Assembly (NCBI GenBank): GCA_024233345.1 | Contig: JACKPT010000007.1 | Location: 1 to 64,000 of the forward strand | Length of the DNA stretch: 64,000 bases | DNA from: Verrucomicrobiota bacterium | GTDB taxonomy: Bacteria > Verrucomicrobiota > Kiritimatiellia > CAIVKH01 | Direction of reading: 5' to 3' | Shown: positions 1-8,215 of the stretch, one piece after another | Layout: every line of letters begins with the position of its first letter | Position numbering within the stretch: position 1 is the first letter of the stretch | The notes under the pieces: generated by a model | What the model was told of the DNA's origin: nothing | Seen by the model: only the letters and a program-made list of their open reading frames with translations | Databases searched by the model: none | Translations under genes and position numbers: made by a program

Positions 1-1
1 G

Positions 2-154
2 TTGGTGATGGATGCCCTGGCCGCCGCTGCCCATACCGGTATCGCGGTCTTGCTGGTCACCCATAATCCGGACTGGCTTGTCCATGCCACCCATCACTGG
101 ATCTGTGACAATGGCCATCTGTACGAGCGTGACATGCGGTTGAATCCTTCATGA
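2..154 (+). CDS. ABC transporter ATP-binding protein, C-terminal end (partial)
   Basis: Only the last 50 residues lie in the window; the gene begins upstream of it. The reading frame shows the H-loop region of an ABC ATPase (VLLVTHN followed by DW and a short tail). In the intact protein the H-loop His senses the ATP gamma-phosphate. The TGA stop overlaps the ATG of the following permease by four bases (ATGA), so the two are almost certainly one transporter of the MacB/LolD type, with this subunit as the cytoplasmic ATPase. The substrate cannot be told from this fragment. Confidence 0.75.
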   Translation: MVMDALAAAAHTGIAVLLVTHNPDWLVHATHHWICDNGHLYERDMRLNPS

Positions 155-1323
155 CCACCTTCGGAAAAGATCTGGGCGAAAGCCTGCTCACCCGCCCCAT
201 GACCAGCGGTTTGATCCTGGTTGCGGTCGCGGTAGGCGCAGCCTCCGCCACCCTTTTACTGTCGCTGCTGGCGGGACTTGAATCCAGTGTGCAGGCGCGA
301 TTGAAATCCTTTGGATCCGACACCGTTCTGCTCACCCTCCAGGATCCCACCGGAAGTGGGGTGGCGATGACCCGGAATCACCTTCGACTCGCAACCGCCC
401 TTCAACCCGGTCTGATCGCCACCGGCTATCGCTCCCATCTTCTGAAGGATCCCATCCGGGGAATCTCCATTCAGGTTTTATCCGCCAACGCGTCTCTGCC
501 CCGTATTCTGGAACGCCCGCTGCAGGATGGCCGCTGGCTGGATGCACAGGATATTGAACAGGCTCAGCCGCATGCGCTGGTCAGCGCAATCCTCGCGGAT
601 GCCTGGTCGCTTCATGTGGGCGATACCCTCACCCATCCGGCATTGACCGTGCAGGTGGTCGGCATCTCGGACAGCACCCTGATGAATCCCTCCAGTCCAG
701 CCGGCACCCAATCGTCGGGGGCTTGGATCTGGATTCCCGATACCCTGCCCACGGCGTGGATGACTTCACCGGATGATCCACACAGATTCGATGGCTTGCT
801 CGCCCGAATCAGCGATCCCGATGATGTACGGGCGCTGGTCCGGCAATTACAACAGGCTACCGGGGGACCGGCGATCTGGACGGCAACCACTGCGGATGTG
901 CTGGTACGCGGGGAACGGGCGATGATGAAAACGGTCCGTATTGCCTATGGCAGCGTCGTCCTCCTCTGCCTGCTGCTCGGCGGGGTCGCCTTGTCGAGTC
1001 TTCTGCTGGTCAGCACCCGTCAACGACGGCAGGAAATCGGATTTCGCCGGGCAATCGGGGCAACGCAATGGGATATCTTTTCGTTATTTCTCGCCGAGGG
1101 AATCGTGCTGACCGGGCTCGGTGGACTCATCGGTTCCGGAATCGGAGCCCTCCTTATTCTATTTGCACCGCCTGCTCCGGCCTTGCTCCCCCTCATCCTG
1201 AACGCGAAGATTCTCCTGATGCCGATCACCGTTTGCCTCCTGATCGGACTGCTGTTCACCTGGCAACCCGCGCGCACCGCCGCCACCCTCTCCCCGGCCG
1301 ATGCCCTGCGCGTGGATGGGTGA
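151..1323 (+). CDS. FtsX-like/MacB-type ABC transporter permease
   Basis: A 390-residue inner-membrane protein. It has the MacB/LolE/FtsX topology: a first membrane helix at about residues 19-45, a large periplasmic domain (about 46-260), then three helices at about 265-290, 310-338 and 345-370. The cytoplasmic loop after helix 2 carries the family signature STRQRRQEIGFRRAIGAT. Such permeases pair with a MacB-like ATPase and work as mechanotransmitters for export of peptides or lipoproteins rather than as channels. The upstream ATPase fragment overlaps it by four bases. No MacA-like adaptor is visible in the window. The specific substrate is unknown. Confidence 0.85.
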   Translation: MTTFGKDLGESLLTRPMTSGLILVAVAVGAASATLLLSLLAGLESSVQARLKSFGSDTVLLTLQDPTGSGVAMTRNHLRLATALQPGLIATGYRSHLLKDPIRGISIQVLSANASLPRILERPLQDGRWLDAQDIEQAQPHALVSAILADAWSLHVGDTLTHPALTVQVVGISDSTLMNPSSPAGTQSSGAWIWIPDTLPTAWMTSPDDPHRFDGLLARISDPDDVRALVRQLQQATGGPAIWTATTADVLVRGERAMMKTVRIAYGSVVLLCLLLGGVALSSLLLVSTRQRRQEIGFRRAIGATQWDIFSLFLAEGIVLTGLGGLIGSGIGALLILFAPPAPALLPLILNAKILLMPITVCLLIGLLFTWQPARTAATLSPADALRVDG

Positions 1324-1365
1324 GAGAAATCCAGCCAGACAGGCCATCGGGACCCGGGAAAAGCC

Positions 1366-3657
1366 TCAGGCCCGGACGATGGCGTGAAAGTCGTTCAACG
1401 CCTGCTCGATATCCCGCAGGCGGCTCATGGCCAGCAACTGTTTGGCGAGCTTCCGACAGTCTTTGAGGGAATAGGATCTCACGGCATTGTGAATCCCGGG
1501 AATCTTTCTGGGCTCAATGCTGAGACGATGAATCCCAATGCCGAGGAGGAAAGGAAGCATACGCGGATCCGCCGCCATCTCGCCACAAAAGGACAGGGAT
1601 TTTTTGTGTCGGCGGGCGGCATCGGCAACTTTCTTCAACGCCCGGAGCACGGCGGGATGGTGGGATTGATAGAGCTCGGACATCTGCTCATTGGTGCGGT
1701 CCACCGCCAGAATATATTGAACCAGATCGTTCCCGCCGATGGACAGGAAATCCACTTCCCGGGCCAGCTCGTCGGCAATCTCCACCACGGCGGGCAATTC
1801 GATCATCACCCCGATGCGCGGGTGGGTGATATGAGGGATCCCTTCTTCGGTCAACTTCGCGATACAGTCCTCCACCACACTCCGGGCTTCCAGATAATCG
1901 TCGATCGAGGACACGAGGGGAAACATGATCCGCAGATTCGCATCGTGTCCGGCCCGCAACACCGCCCGCAACTGGTGCTCAAACACATCCCGGTAGCGCA
2001 GGGAAAACCGGATCGCCCGCAACCCAAGGAACGGATTGTTCTCCTGCTTGCCGGGAAAATAACTCAGGGCCTTGTCGCCGCCGACATCGAGGGTGCGAAA
2101 GGTGATTTCCATTCCCTCCATTTTTTCCACCAGGGTCCGGTACACCCGGTACTGCTCTTCCTCGGAGGGAAAACTGGTCCGGACAATAAACGGGAACTCG
2201 CTGCGGTAGAGGCCGATGCCCTCCGCCCGGAGCTGGCGGGCCACCTTGAGTTCGCTCAGCATGTTGATATTGGCCAGCAATTCGACTCGCTTGCCATCCG
2301 CCGTTTCATTGGTCTCAGCCATGTTGGCGGCCACCGCCTCGGCTTCCTTCTGATCCTCCTCCATCTGCCGGAACTGATCGATGACCGCCCGTTCGGGGTC
2401 GACATAGATATTTCCGTGATCACCATCGATCAGAATGCGTCGCGAAGGGTTGATCTGGAAAACCCGTTCCTCGTTGGTCAATACCAGGGGCAGTTCCAGC
2501 GATTTGGCGAGCAGGGTGACATGCGCGGTTTCCGCCCCCCCCACCAGGATGATGCCCTCGGCATTCTGGGCGGATAACTTCAGGACATCCGAGGGCAGCA
2601 GTTCTCCGGCGATAATCACATGGCCGGCATAATCCGCGTTATCCTCTTCGTCCCGATACAGGTTGCGCAGCAGGCGGTGGCCGAGATCCTTGACATCCTG
2701 AACCTTTTCCCGCAGCCGGGGATTCTTGCTGCCGGCAAACAACTCGATGTACTGCTTGATCACCGCGACAATCGCATCGCGAGCGGTGGAGCCCAGCTTG
2801 ATCAATTCGATCATCGCTCCGGAGAATTTTGGGTCCTTCACAATCAGCAGGTGCGCACTGAAAATCATCGAGGCGACATCCGCCAGCCGCTTCTCCATTT
2901 TCGTCTGCAACTCCTCCAACTGCTGCTCGGTGCGGGACAGGGCATACTGGAAATCTTCCAGGCCCCCGGTGATGTCCCGGGTAAATTCACTTTCCTGGAG
3001 GAAATCCTCACCCCCGATACTGAATACGGTGGGATGCCCGACGGCATACCCACGGGCGCCCGCCTTTCCCTTGATAAACCGGAGTTCCTCGGCAGGAACC
3101 GCCGGGGCTTTCTCCGCCTCCAGATCGGTGCGGATCCGATGCAGGGCCATCAGCAATTTGGCATTCTCGATCGTGGAAGCCAACTGGGCCGCGATGGCGA
3201 GGAGCGCCTTGGTGTCATTCTCATCAAAGTAATCGGTAACCGGATCCTGCAAGACCAACACGCCCACCCGGGACAAACCCCGCAGAATCGGAACCGCAAG
3301 AAAGGCCTCAAACTTCTCTTCATAAATACCGGGAATGAACTTATAGTTGGGGTTGCGCGAACCGCTACCCTCGCGAATCGGGCGCAACTCCTTCAGCGCC
3401 ACACCGGTCAACCCCTCGCCCAGCTTCAGCCGGACCTGCCCCACCGATAATTCACTCAAGCCCTGGGTTGCCGTCAGTACCAGCTCCTGCTTTTCCTCAT
3501 CATACAGATACACCGAACACACTGCGGCCCGCATATGATAGGCAACAATACTCACCACATTCTGGAGAAAATTCTCCAGGCTGGAGCTGTTTTCAAACAG
3601 ACCGGCCAATTCACCGATGCTGCAAATCAGATCGACGTTGTCCTTGCGCGTATTCAT
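1366..3657 (-). CDS. ptsP: PTS EI-Ntr: GAF-domain phosphoenolpyruvate-protein phosphotransferase
   Basis: A 763-residue protein with an N-terminal GAF domain (about residues 10-165) followed by the enzyme I core. The phosphohistidine swivel domain has GGAETAHVTLLAKS, with the active His that takes phosphate from PEP. The C-terminal PEP-binding TIM barrel shows LYRSEFPF, FRTLDVGGDK, FLGLRAIRFSL, SIGGNDLVQYILAVDR and the catalytic Cys in CGEMAADP. Length and order match PtsP, which phosphorylates NPr in the nitrogen-related PTS. No NPr or EIIA gene is in the window. The upstream sixA gene overlaps it by four bases (ATGA), so the two are probably translated together. Confidence 0.93.
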   Translation of the reverse strand: MNTRKDNVDLICSIGELAGLFENSSSLENFLQNVVSIVAYHMRAAVCSVYLYDEEKQELVLTATQGLSELSVGQVRLKLGEGLTGVALKELRPIREGSGSRNPNYKFIPGIYEEKFEAFLAVPILRGLSRVGVLVLQDPVTDYFDENDTKALLAIAAQLASTIENAKLLMALHRIRTDLEAEKAPAVPAEELRFIKGKAGARGYAVGHPTVFSIGGEDFLQESEFTRDITGGLEDFQYALSRTEQQLEELQTKMEKRLADVASMIFSAHLLIVKDPKFSGAMIELIKLGSTARDAIVAVIKQYIELFAGSKNPRLREKVQDVKDLGHRLLRNLYRDEEDNADYAGHVIIAGELLPSDVLKLSAQNAEGIILVGGAETAHVTLLAKSLELPLVLTNEERVFQINPSRRILIDGDHGNIYVDPERAVIDQFRQMEEDQKEAEAVAANMAETNETADGKRVELLANINMLSELKVARQLRAEGIGLYRSEFPFIVRTSFPSEEEQYRVYRTLVEKMEGMEITFRTLDVGGDKALSYFPGKQENNPFLGLRAIRFSLRYRDVFEHQLRAVLRAGHDANLRIMFPLVSSIDDYLEARSVVEDCIAKLTEEGIPHITHPRIGVMIELPAVVEIADELAREVDFLSIGGNDLVQYILAVDRTNEQMSELYQSHHPAVLRALKKVADAARRHKKSLSFCGEMAADPRMLPFLLGIGIHRLSIEPRKIPGIHNAVRSYSLKDCRKLAKQLLAMSRLRDIEQALNDFHAIVRA

Positions 3658-4133
3658 GAGGCCATGACATCCGGGGGAATCAACAGTTTCAGGATGCCCC
3701 GGTTTCCCGGTTTGAGTTCCACTTCGGCGAGGGCCCCCTTTTTCATCTTCAGCGACTGTTTGCGATCCGCAGTGAGCCGGGAGATCAGCTCGGAAAAATC
3801 CGGTTCATGGCCGACCAGCGCCACATGTCCGGCCGGTCCGGCTTTCGAAGCCAGCAGCACACCCAACCGCTTCAGGGTGCATCCGGGATTTAACAGGGGG
3901 GTCCGAACCGGGCGGTTCAGTCGGTAACAAACGCTCAACAGATCCGCAGTTTCCCAGGCCCGCACCGCCTCGGAGGCAAAGATCAGGGTCGGCCCGGCGC
4001 GAAACCGGGCCAGCCGCTCAAACATCTCCCTGGCTTGACGGCGGCCAGCCGCAGTCAACGGGCGGGCAAGATCCGGACCGGCAAAGTCGCTCCTCTCAAC
4101 AGCAATCGCATGGCGTATGAACCAAAGAATCAT
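3654..4133 (-). CDS. sixA: Phosphohistidine phosphatase SixA
   Basis: A 159-residue histidine phosphatase superfamily protein. The N-terminal RHG-type motif is IRHAIAVERSD (the family phospho-accepting His is the first H), and the second catalytic His lies in VALVGHEPDFSELI. The small single-domain size matches SixA. In E. coli SixA acts on the nitrogen PTS (NPr), which is established knowledge. Here the gene ends inside the start of ptsP (ATGA overlap), which supports the same link. The start ATG at 4133 gives the normal MILWFIRHA beginning. No clear Shine-Dalgarno sequence is seen. Confidence 0.88.
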   Translation of the reverse strand: MILWFIRHAIAVERSDFAGPDLARPLTAAGRRQAREMFERLARFRAGPTLIFASEAVRAWETADLLSVCYRLNRPVRTPLLNPGCTLKRLGVLLASKAGPAGHVALVGHEPDFSELISRLTADRKQSLKMKKGALAEVELKPGNRGILKLLIPPDVMAS

Positions 4134-4268
4134 GATCAGTCTCTTCCGGGGGGAAGACTACACGGTTCCCGAAGGTGATTCCAGCGGATCCTTGTTCCGG
4201 TTGCATTGGATCAGTATGTACACGACAAGCGGTACCCGGGGGGCGCATCCCTGATTCGCTGACCACCT

Positions 4269-4312
4269 GGCGTTTGTCGTACGCTCAACATCACCCATTA
4301 GGCGTTTGTCGT
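4269..4312. repeat. Two direct copies of GGCGTTTGTCGT
   Basis: GGCGTTTGTCGT occurs at 4269-4280 and again at 4301-4312 in the 240-base spacer between sixA and the tRNA gene. The rest of that spacer shows no convincing reading frame. The function of the pair is unknown. The core GCGTTTGT also occurs in the larger repeat units inside the mrp operon, but the similarity is too short to prove common origin. Confidence 0.4.
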
Positions 4313-4375
4313 GACTGGATGCCTCGCCCATGCTTGACGTAGCCCCGGGAAACCGATAGATAATGGCGGTTTTCC

Positions 4376-4449
4376 TGCCCGATGGTGTAATGGTAGCACA
4401 GCAGACTCTGAATCTGCTTGTCTAGGTTCGAGTCCTAGTCGGGCAACCA
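4376..4449 (+). tRNA. tRNA-Gln (anticodon CTG)
   Basis: A 74-base cloverleaf. The acceptor arm TGCCCGA pairs with TCGGGCA, followed by discriminator A and an encoded CCA. The anticodon stem GCAGA/TCTGC closes the loop CTCTGAA, whose middle bases CTG read CAG codons. The T arm holds GGTTCGAGTCC. Weak 5-prime pairing and the loop sequence are normal for glutamine tRNAs. It sits alone between sixA and the rpsB-tsf terminator. Confidence 0.93.
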
Positions 4450-4493
4450 TCCTGCGATTTCACGCGGGCCTCCCCCACCCCGCTCGGAACGCG

Positions 4494-4533
4494 GAAAACA
4501 AAACACCCGCACCGGTTTGAAGGGTGCGGGTGT
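4494..4533 (-). terminator. Rho-independent terminator of rpsB-tsf
   Basis: An 11-bp perfect stem, ACACCCGCACC (4503-4513) with GGTGCGGGTGT (4523-4533). On the minus strand it is followed by TTTGTTTTCC. It lies 27 bases after the tsf stop, so it ends the rpsB-tsf transcript. Confidence 0.85.
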
Positions 4534-4559
4534 GGCTCATGAAACTGAACCGCGCTGAA

Positions 4560-5399
4560 TCAGGCGCCCACCTGATACCGGGTGAACCGGCGAATTTTCA
4601 ACGTGTCCCCGAGGGTTTTCCCGGTGGCGGCAAGGAACTGGGTGATGGTCTGATCCGGATCCTTCACATATCCCTGTTCCTCGAGACAAATCTGGCTGTA
4701 AAACTTATCCAGTTTTCCGCCGACAATCTTCTCGATAATATTTTCGGGTTTGCCTTCGACCTGCTTGGCATAGATTTCCCGCTCCGCCGCTACGACTTCG
4801 GCGGGAATCTCACTGCGAGACAGGAACTGGGGCGAACAGGCTGCGATGTGCAGGGTGATATCCTTGAGGGCATCCTTGAAGGCATCCTGCTGAACCGATG
4901 CATCCTTGTCACAGGCAATTTCCACCAACACCCCGACTTTACCGCCGAGATGGATGTAGCCTGCGACCGCCCCGGAGCCCGATGTGGTGTACCGGACATT
5001 CCGACGAATCACGATATTCTCGCCAATCTCGGCAATCTTCGCCACCACCGCATCCTTGGCCACCACCGCCAACTCGTCATCGGCGGCGTCATGCGCCTGG
5101 CTCACCAGGCTGTCCACAAAGGACTGGAAGTTTTCGTTCTTGGCCACGAAGTCGGTTTCGCAATTGACCTCGATCATCACCCCGGCTTTTCCGCCGTCGT
5201 AGATCTCCATGGCCACACGGCCTTCCTTGGCCGCCCGGCCCGCACGCTTGTCGGCGAGGGAAAGACCCCGCTCACGCAGCAGGCGGATTGCCGCCTCTTT
5301 GTCGCCATTGGTTTCCTGGAGGGCCTTTTTGCACTCCATCATTCCGAGATTGGTTTCATCCCGAAGCTCTTTAACCAGGGATGCGGTAATTTCCATCAT
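4560..5399 (-). CDS. tsf: Translation elongation factor Ts
   Basis: A 279-residue EF-Ts, the nucleotide exchange factor for EF-Tu. The N-terminal UBA-like domain (residues 1-55) contains ELRDETNLGMMECKKAL. The core has the conserved VNCETDFVAKNENFQ and the dimerization/core repeats, including GGKVGVLVEIACDKD and EIYAKQVEGKPENIIEKIVGGKL. The protein is full length. The gene follows rpsB by 32 bases in the usual rpsB-tsf operon and is closed by a strong terminator. Two adjacent ATGs (5399 and 5396) follow AAGGAGCAAGTACTG, so the exact start is uncertain by one codon. Confidence 0.97.
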   Translation of the reverse strand: MMEITASLVKELRDETNLGMMECKKALQETNGDKEAAIRLLRERGLSLADKRAGRAAKEGRVAMEIYDGGKAGVMIEVNCETDFVAKNENFQSFVDSLVSQAHDAADDELAVVAKDAVVAKIAEIGENIVIRRNVRYTTSGSGAVAGYIHLGGKVGVLVEIACDKDASVQQDAFKDALKDITLHIAACSPQFLSRSEIPAEVVAAEREIYAKQVEGKPENIIEKIVGGKLDKFYSQICLEEQGYVKDPDQTITQFLAATGKTLGDTLKIRRFTRYQVGA

Positions 5400-5431
5400 C
5401 AGTACTTGCTCCTTAAGTTGGTTACATTCCG

Positions 5432-6463
5432 TTATTCAGATTTGGTGGACTCGTCGGTTGCTTCCGCAACGGTTTCCGGTTCCGGCGTTGCTTCCGGCTC
5501 CGGGGCGGTTTCCGCAGCCGGTTCCGGTGTGGCGGCGGCTTCTTCGCCAGCCGCTTCAGCCGGGGTTACTGCAGCTTCTTCGGCCGCTTTTTCTGCGGCG
5601 GCTTTTTTCTCTTCCGCCTTGGCTTTGGCACGCTTTTCCTTTACCGCGACCAGCGCTTTGGCAGCAGCTTCGGCCTTGGCGGCGGCTGCGGCCTTGGCCC
5701 GAGCTTCGGCGGCGGCCTCTTCGGCGGCCCGGCGGCGGGCTTCCTCAGCAGCGATGCGGGAGTACTCCGCAAGGGCCTTGTCAATGGTCTCGCCGGTGAT
5801 ATCCATGATCAATTGAATCCCGCGAATCGCATCGTCGTTTCCGGGAATCAGGTAATCGACCACATCGGGATCACAATTGGTATCGACGAGAGCGATGACC
5901 GGGATATTCAGCTTGTGGGCTTCCGCGACGGCGATTGCCTCACGGTTGGTATCCACCACAAAAATCGCTCCCGGCAGCGATTCAAGGTTCGCGATGCCGC
6001 TCAAATTGAACCGCAAGCGTTCCAACTCGCGCTTCAGACGGGACACTTCCTTCTTGCCCATCGATTCCCAGGAGTTCTCGGTCTCCATCTTCTCGATTTC
6101 CCGCATCCGGGCAATGCTTTTGCGGATGGTGGTCATATTGGTGAGGGTTCCCCCGAGCCAACGATTGACCATGTAGGGCTGGTTGTATTTCTCCGCAAGG
6201 GCGCGGATGGGCTCCTGGGCCTGCCGCTTGGTGCCCACGAACAAAACCGAACGCCCGAGCGACACGGTGTTGTAAATGTATTGCTGAGCCTGCTTGAGCA
6301 GTTCAACCGTCTGATCAAGATCGATCAGGTAGATGCCATTGCGGTCATCAAAGATGTACTTCTTCATCTTCGGGTTCCAGCGCTTGGTCTGATGCCCGAA
6401 GTGTAACCCCGCATCCACGAGGTCCTTGACGGTTACACGCACGTCAACGGTTTCCGTTGCCAT
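5432..6463 (-). CDS. rpsB: 30S ribosomal protein S2 with long Ala/Glu-rich C-terminal extension
   Basis: A 343-residue S2. Residues 1-230 are a standard S2 core: DAGLHFGHQTKRWNPKM, FVGTKRQAQE, VNRWLGGTLTN, FVVDTNREAIAVAEA, IALVDTNCDPDVVDYLIPGNDDAI. Residues of about 235-343 form an extension of Ala/Glu/Lys repeats, probably a long helix, changing to a Pro/Glu/Thr-rich acidic tail. Typical S2 proteins are about 230-260 residues, so about 100 residues are additional. A strong SD (GGAGGA) lies 7 bases before the ATG at 6463. It is the first gene of the rpsB-tsf operon. Confidence 0.96.
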   Translation of the reverse strand: MATETVDVRVTVKDLVDAGLHFGHQTKRWNPKMKKYIFDDRNGIYLIDLDQTVELLKQAQQYIYNTVSLGRSVLFVGTKRQAQEPIRALAEKYNQPYMVNRWLGGTLTNMTTIRKSIARMREIEKMETENSWESMGKKEVSRLKRELERLRFNLSGIANLESLPGAIFVVDTNREAIAVAEAHKLNIPVIALVDTNCDPDVVDYLIPGNDDAIRGIQLIMDITGETIDKALAEYSRIAAEEARRRAAEEAAAEARAKAAAAAKAEAAAKALVAVKEKRAKAKAEEKKAAAEKAAEEAAVTPAEAAGEEAAATPEPAAETAPEPEATPEPETVAEATDESTKSE

Positions 6464-6668
6464 AATACTATCCTCCGTTTTCTGGTGGAGCTGTCAGAGC
6501 AGCCCACACAATCCGCTTTGGTCTCTCCGGGAGGCCGGATCGACACTCGCTTCCGTAATCCCCGCTTGCGCGGAGACATCCCGGCACCTACCGGGATTTC
6601 GTAAAGGGGCGCATACTAGGGGGGGCGGGAATCGAAGGCAAGGACAAAGAGAAGGGCCTACAACCAAA

Positions 6669-6698
6669 AGCCCCCGGACGGTTCAAAGTCCGGGGGCT
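6669..6698 (-). terminator. Rho-independent terminator after the secreted repeat protein
   Basis: An 11-bp perfect stem, AGCCCCCGGAC (6669-6679) with GTCCGGGGGCT (6688-6698). On the minus strand TTTTGG follows. It sits 30 bases beyond the stop of the 6729-7991 gene. Plus-strand use is less likely because no U-run follows on that side. Confidence 0.75.
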
Positions 6699-6728
6699 GC
6701 CTATCTTTCAGGGTTGGCTACCGGAAGC

Positions 6729-7991
6729 TCAGGCATCCGGTAGTGTGGGCGGGCATTCCTCCAGCTGATGCTCGATATAGTAGACACAAGCGCCGCAGTC
6801 GAATTTCACCCCGTCACCCCAGGCCGAAATGACCGTGGAGACCGGGACGCAGGGAATGCAATCCGGCGGATCGATGGGATCATCCTCTCCGCAGCGGGAA
6901 TCCCGGGAATCATCATCCCGGGAATCGTGGTCGCAGGACTTGTTGTACTTCGTATACTTGGATTCACATTTTTTTGCATCACGGGAATCGTGATCACAGG
7001 ACTTCCCGGACTTGGAATACCTGGAATCGCGATCCCGGGATTTGCTGGACTTCGATTCTTTGGACTCACAGCTCTTCGAATCGCGGGAATCGTGGTCACA
7101 GGACTTTCCGGACTTCGAGTACTTGGAGTCGCGGCACTTAGCGTCGCGGGAGTCGTCATCACGAGAGCGGTCATCGCAGGACTTGTCATCCGATGAATCG
7201 TCATCATCCACGCCGGGCGGGCACAGAAGTCCGCCGTTGCGGCTTTCCCCGCTGAGCACTTCAAAGTCACCCTTGACCAGGCCGGGGCCGATGGGCTGTG
7301 AGCAACTGGTATGGATCTTGGTGTTCAGCACACTGTCCACATAGATACTGATCTCGGTTCCCAGCGTTCCCTTCTTGTCGGTTCCGGTAAAGCTGAAGGT
7401 CTCCATGGAAGAAACAAGAGTCGGCCCAAACACCACGGCTCCATCCTTCTGCATGACCGTGATGACACCAGCATCCGCGCCAGTGTAGAGCAGCTCAAGC
7501 TGGGTCACCTTCCCGTCACAGGGAGCGCATTCCTCGACCGGGTCATCACAAGGGAGAGCACAAACCGGGGCAGGGCTGCCGTTGGCACAATTATCCCAAT
7601 CCACCAGGGAATTGACCATGACCACAATATTGGAATCGTGGGGAAAACTATCCAGAGGAATGGCTTCCACATACATCGTCTGCTTATTTTGCAGCGACGC
7701 ATAAGGAAATGCCTCCGTAGCGGGGCAACCACAGGCATTGAGCGGAATATCCTCAATCGAATCGCCCACGGCAATCCGGGTCTGAAGCAGTGTCCACCCA
7801 CCATCGGTGATCACAGTGACATAGAGAATGCCATCCAAGCTGCCCAAAATGATGTCCCCGGCGTCACAACCGGTATCCGTGAGGAGATCGGTTTGTGTCG
7901 GTTCGTCCTCACAAAAATTCAGTGTCTGCGCAAAGACACTGGCACTCGCCGTCAGCATAACCGCGAGCCATACGATTAACCCTTTTTTCAT
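6729..7991 (-). CDS. Secreted Cys-containing protein with Asp/Ser/Lys low-complexity repeats
   Basis: The chosen ATG at 7991 follows AAAGGA and gives a clear Sec signal peptide (MKKGLIVWLAVMLTASASVFA, cleavage near residue 22); the reading frame stays open further upstream but without these signals. The mature protein is about 400 residues. About residues 155-260 form a Cys-containing beta-rich domain (CDGKVTQLELLYTG to IHTSCSQPIGPGLVKGDF), which resembles a domain I remember from surface-anchored proteins. Residues of about 262-368 are a repeat tract of DSRD, SKSGKSCDHD and CESK units. The tail holds further Cys pairs (CIPC, CGAC). No anchor is recognised. A surface, matrix or metal/mineral-binding role is only a guess. 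Confidence 0.72.
   Translation of the reverse strand: MKKGLIVWLAVMLTASASVFAQTLNFCEDEPTQTDLLTDTGCDAGDIILGSLDGILYVTVITDGGWTLLQTRIAVGDSIEDIPLNACGCPATEAFPYASLQNKQTMYVEAIPLDSFPHDSNIVVMVNSLVDWDNCANGSPAPVCALPCDDPVEECAPCDGKVTQLELLYTGADAGVITVMQKDGAVVFGPTLVSSMETFSFTGTDKKGTLGTEISIYVDSVLNTKIHTSCSQPIGPGLVKGDFEVLSGESRNGGLLCPPGVDDDDSSDDKSCDDRSRDDDSRDAKCRDSKYSKSGKSCDHDSRDSKSCESKESKSSKSRDRDSRYSKSGKSCDHDSRDAKKCESKYTKYNKSCDHDSRDDDSRDSRCGEDDPIDPPDCIPCVPVSTVISAWGDGVKFDCGACVYYIEHQLEECPPTLPDA
6888..7208 (-). repeat. Coding repeat tract (SKSGKSCDHDSRD units)
   Basis: Inside the secreted protein gene the DNA consists of imperfect short repeats built on GGAATC, GGACTT and CGGGA words. It encodes three or more versions of SKSGKSCDHDSRD joined by DSK/CESK spacers. 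This is the kind of tract that changes length by slippage or recombination. The opposite strand is also open here (Ile/Gly/Pro-rich), but that is a by-product of the repeat. Confidence 0.7.
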
Positions 7992-8215
7992 GATACTTGT
8001 CCTTTCTCTGTTCGTTCGACTTACCCCACCCCTGAGGCACATCAGCTTACGGTGGAATCATCAGTCTTTTGCGATCTGATGTCAATACCTGAAATATGAT
8101 TTCCATATAATATAAAATGATAATAATGATAATTAGCCTTTATATGTTCAATGTATGCGCGAACAGGCTGCGGCGGACTACCGCATATTGACGATCCATA
8201 ATCAATCTTGGAAAA

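Noticed and set aside
1384..2577. Long plus-strand open frame of 397 codons opposite ptsP, and similar frames at 2620-3450
   Set aside because: They are antisense to a clear EI-Ntr gene with intact motifs; composition (His/Gln-rich) is typical of GC-rich shadow frames.
4524..5816. 430-codon plus-strand frame across tsf and rpsB
   Set aside because: Antisense to two essential genes with perfect motifs; its Ser/Ala tail mirrors the S2 extension.
6768..7196. Ile/Gly/Pro-rich plus-strand frame that resembles a collagen-like or membrane protein
   Set aside because: It is the reverse of the Asp/Ser/Lys repeat tract; the minus frame has signal peptide, SD and ordered flanking domains.
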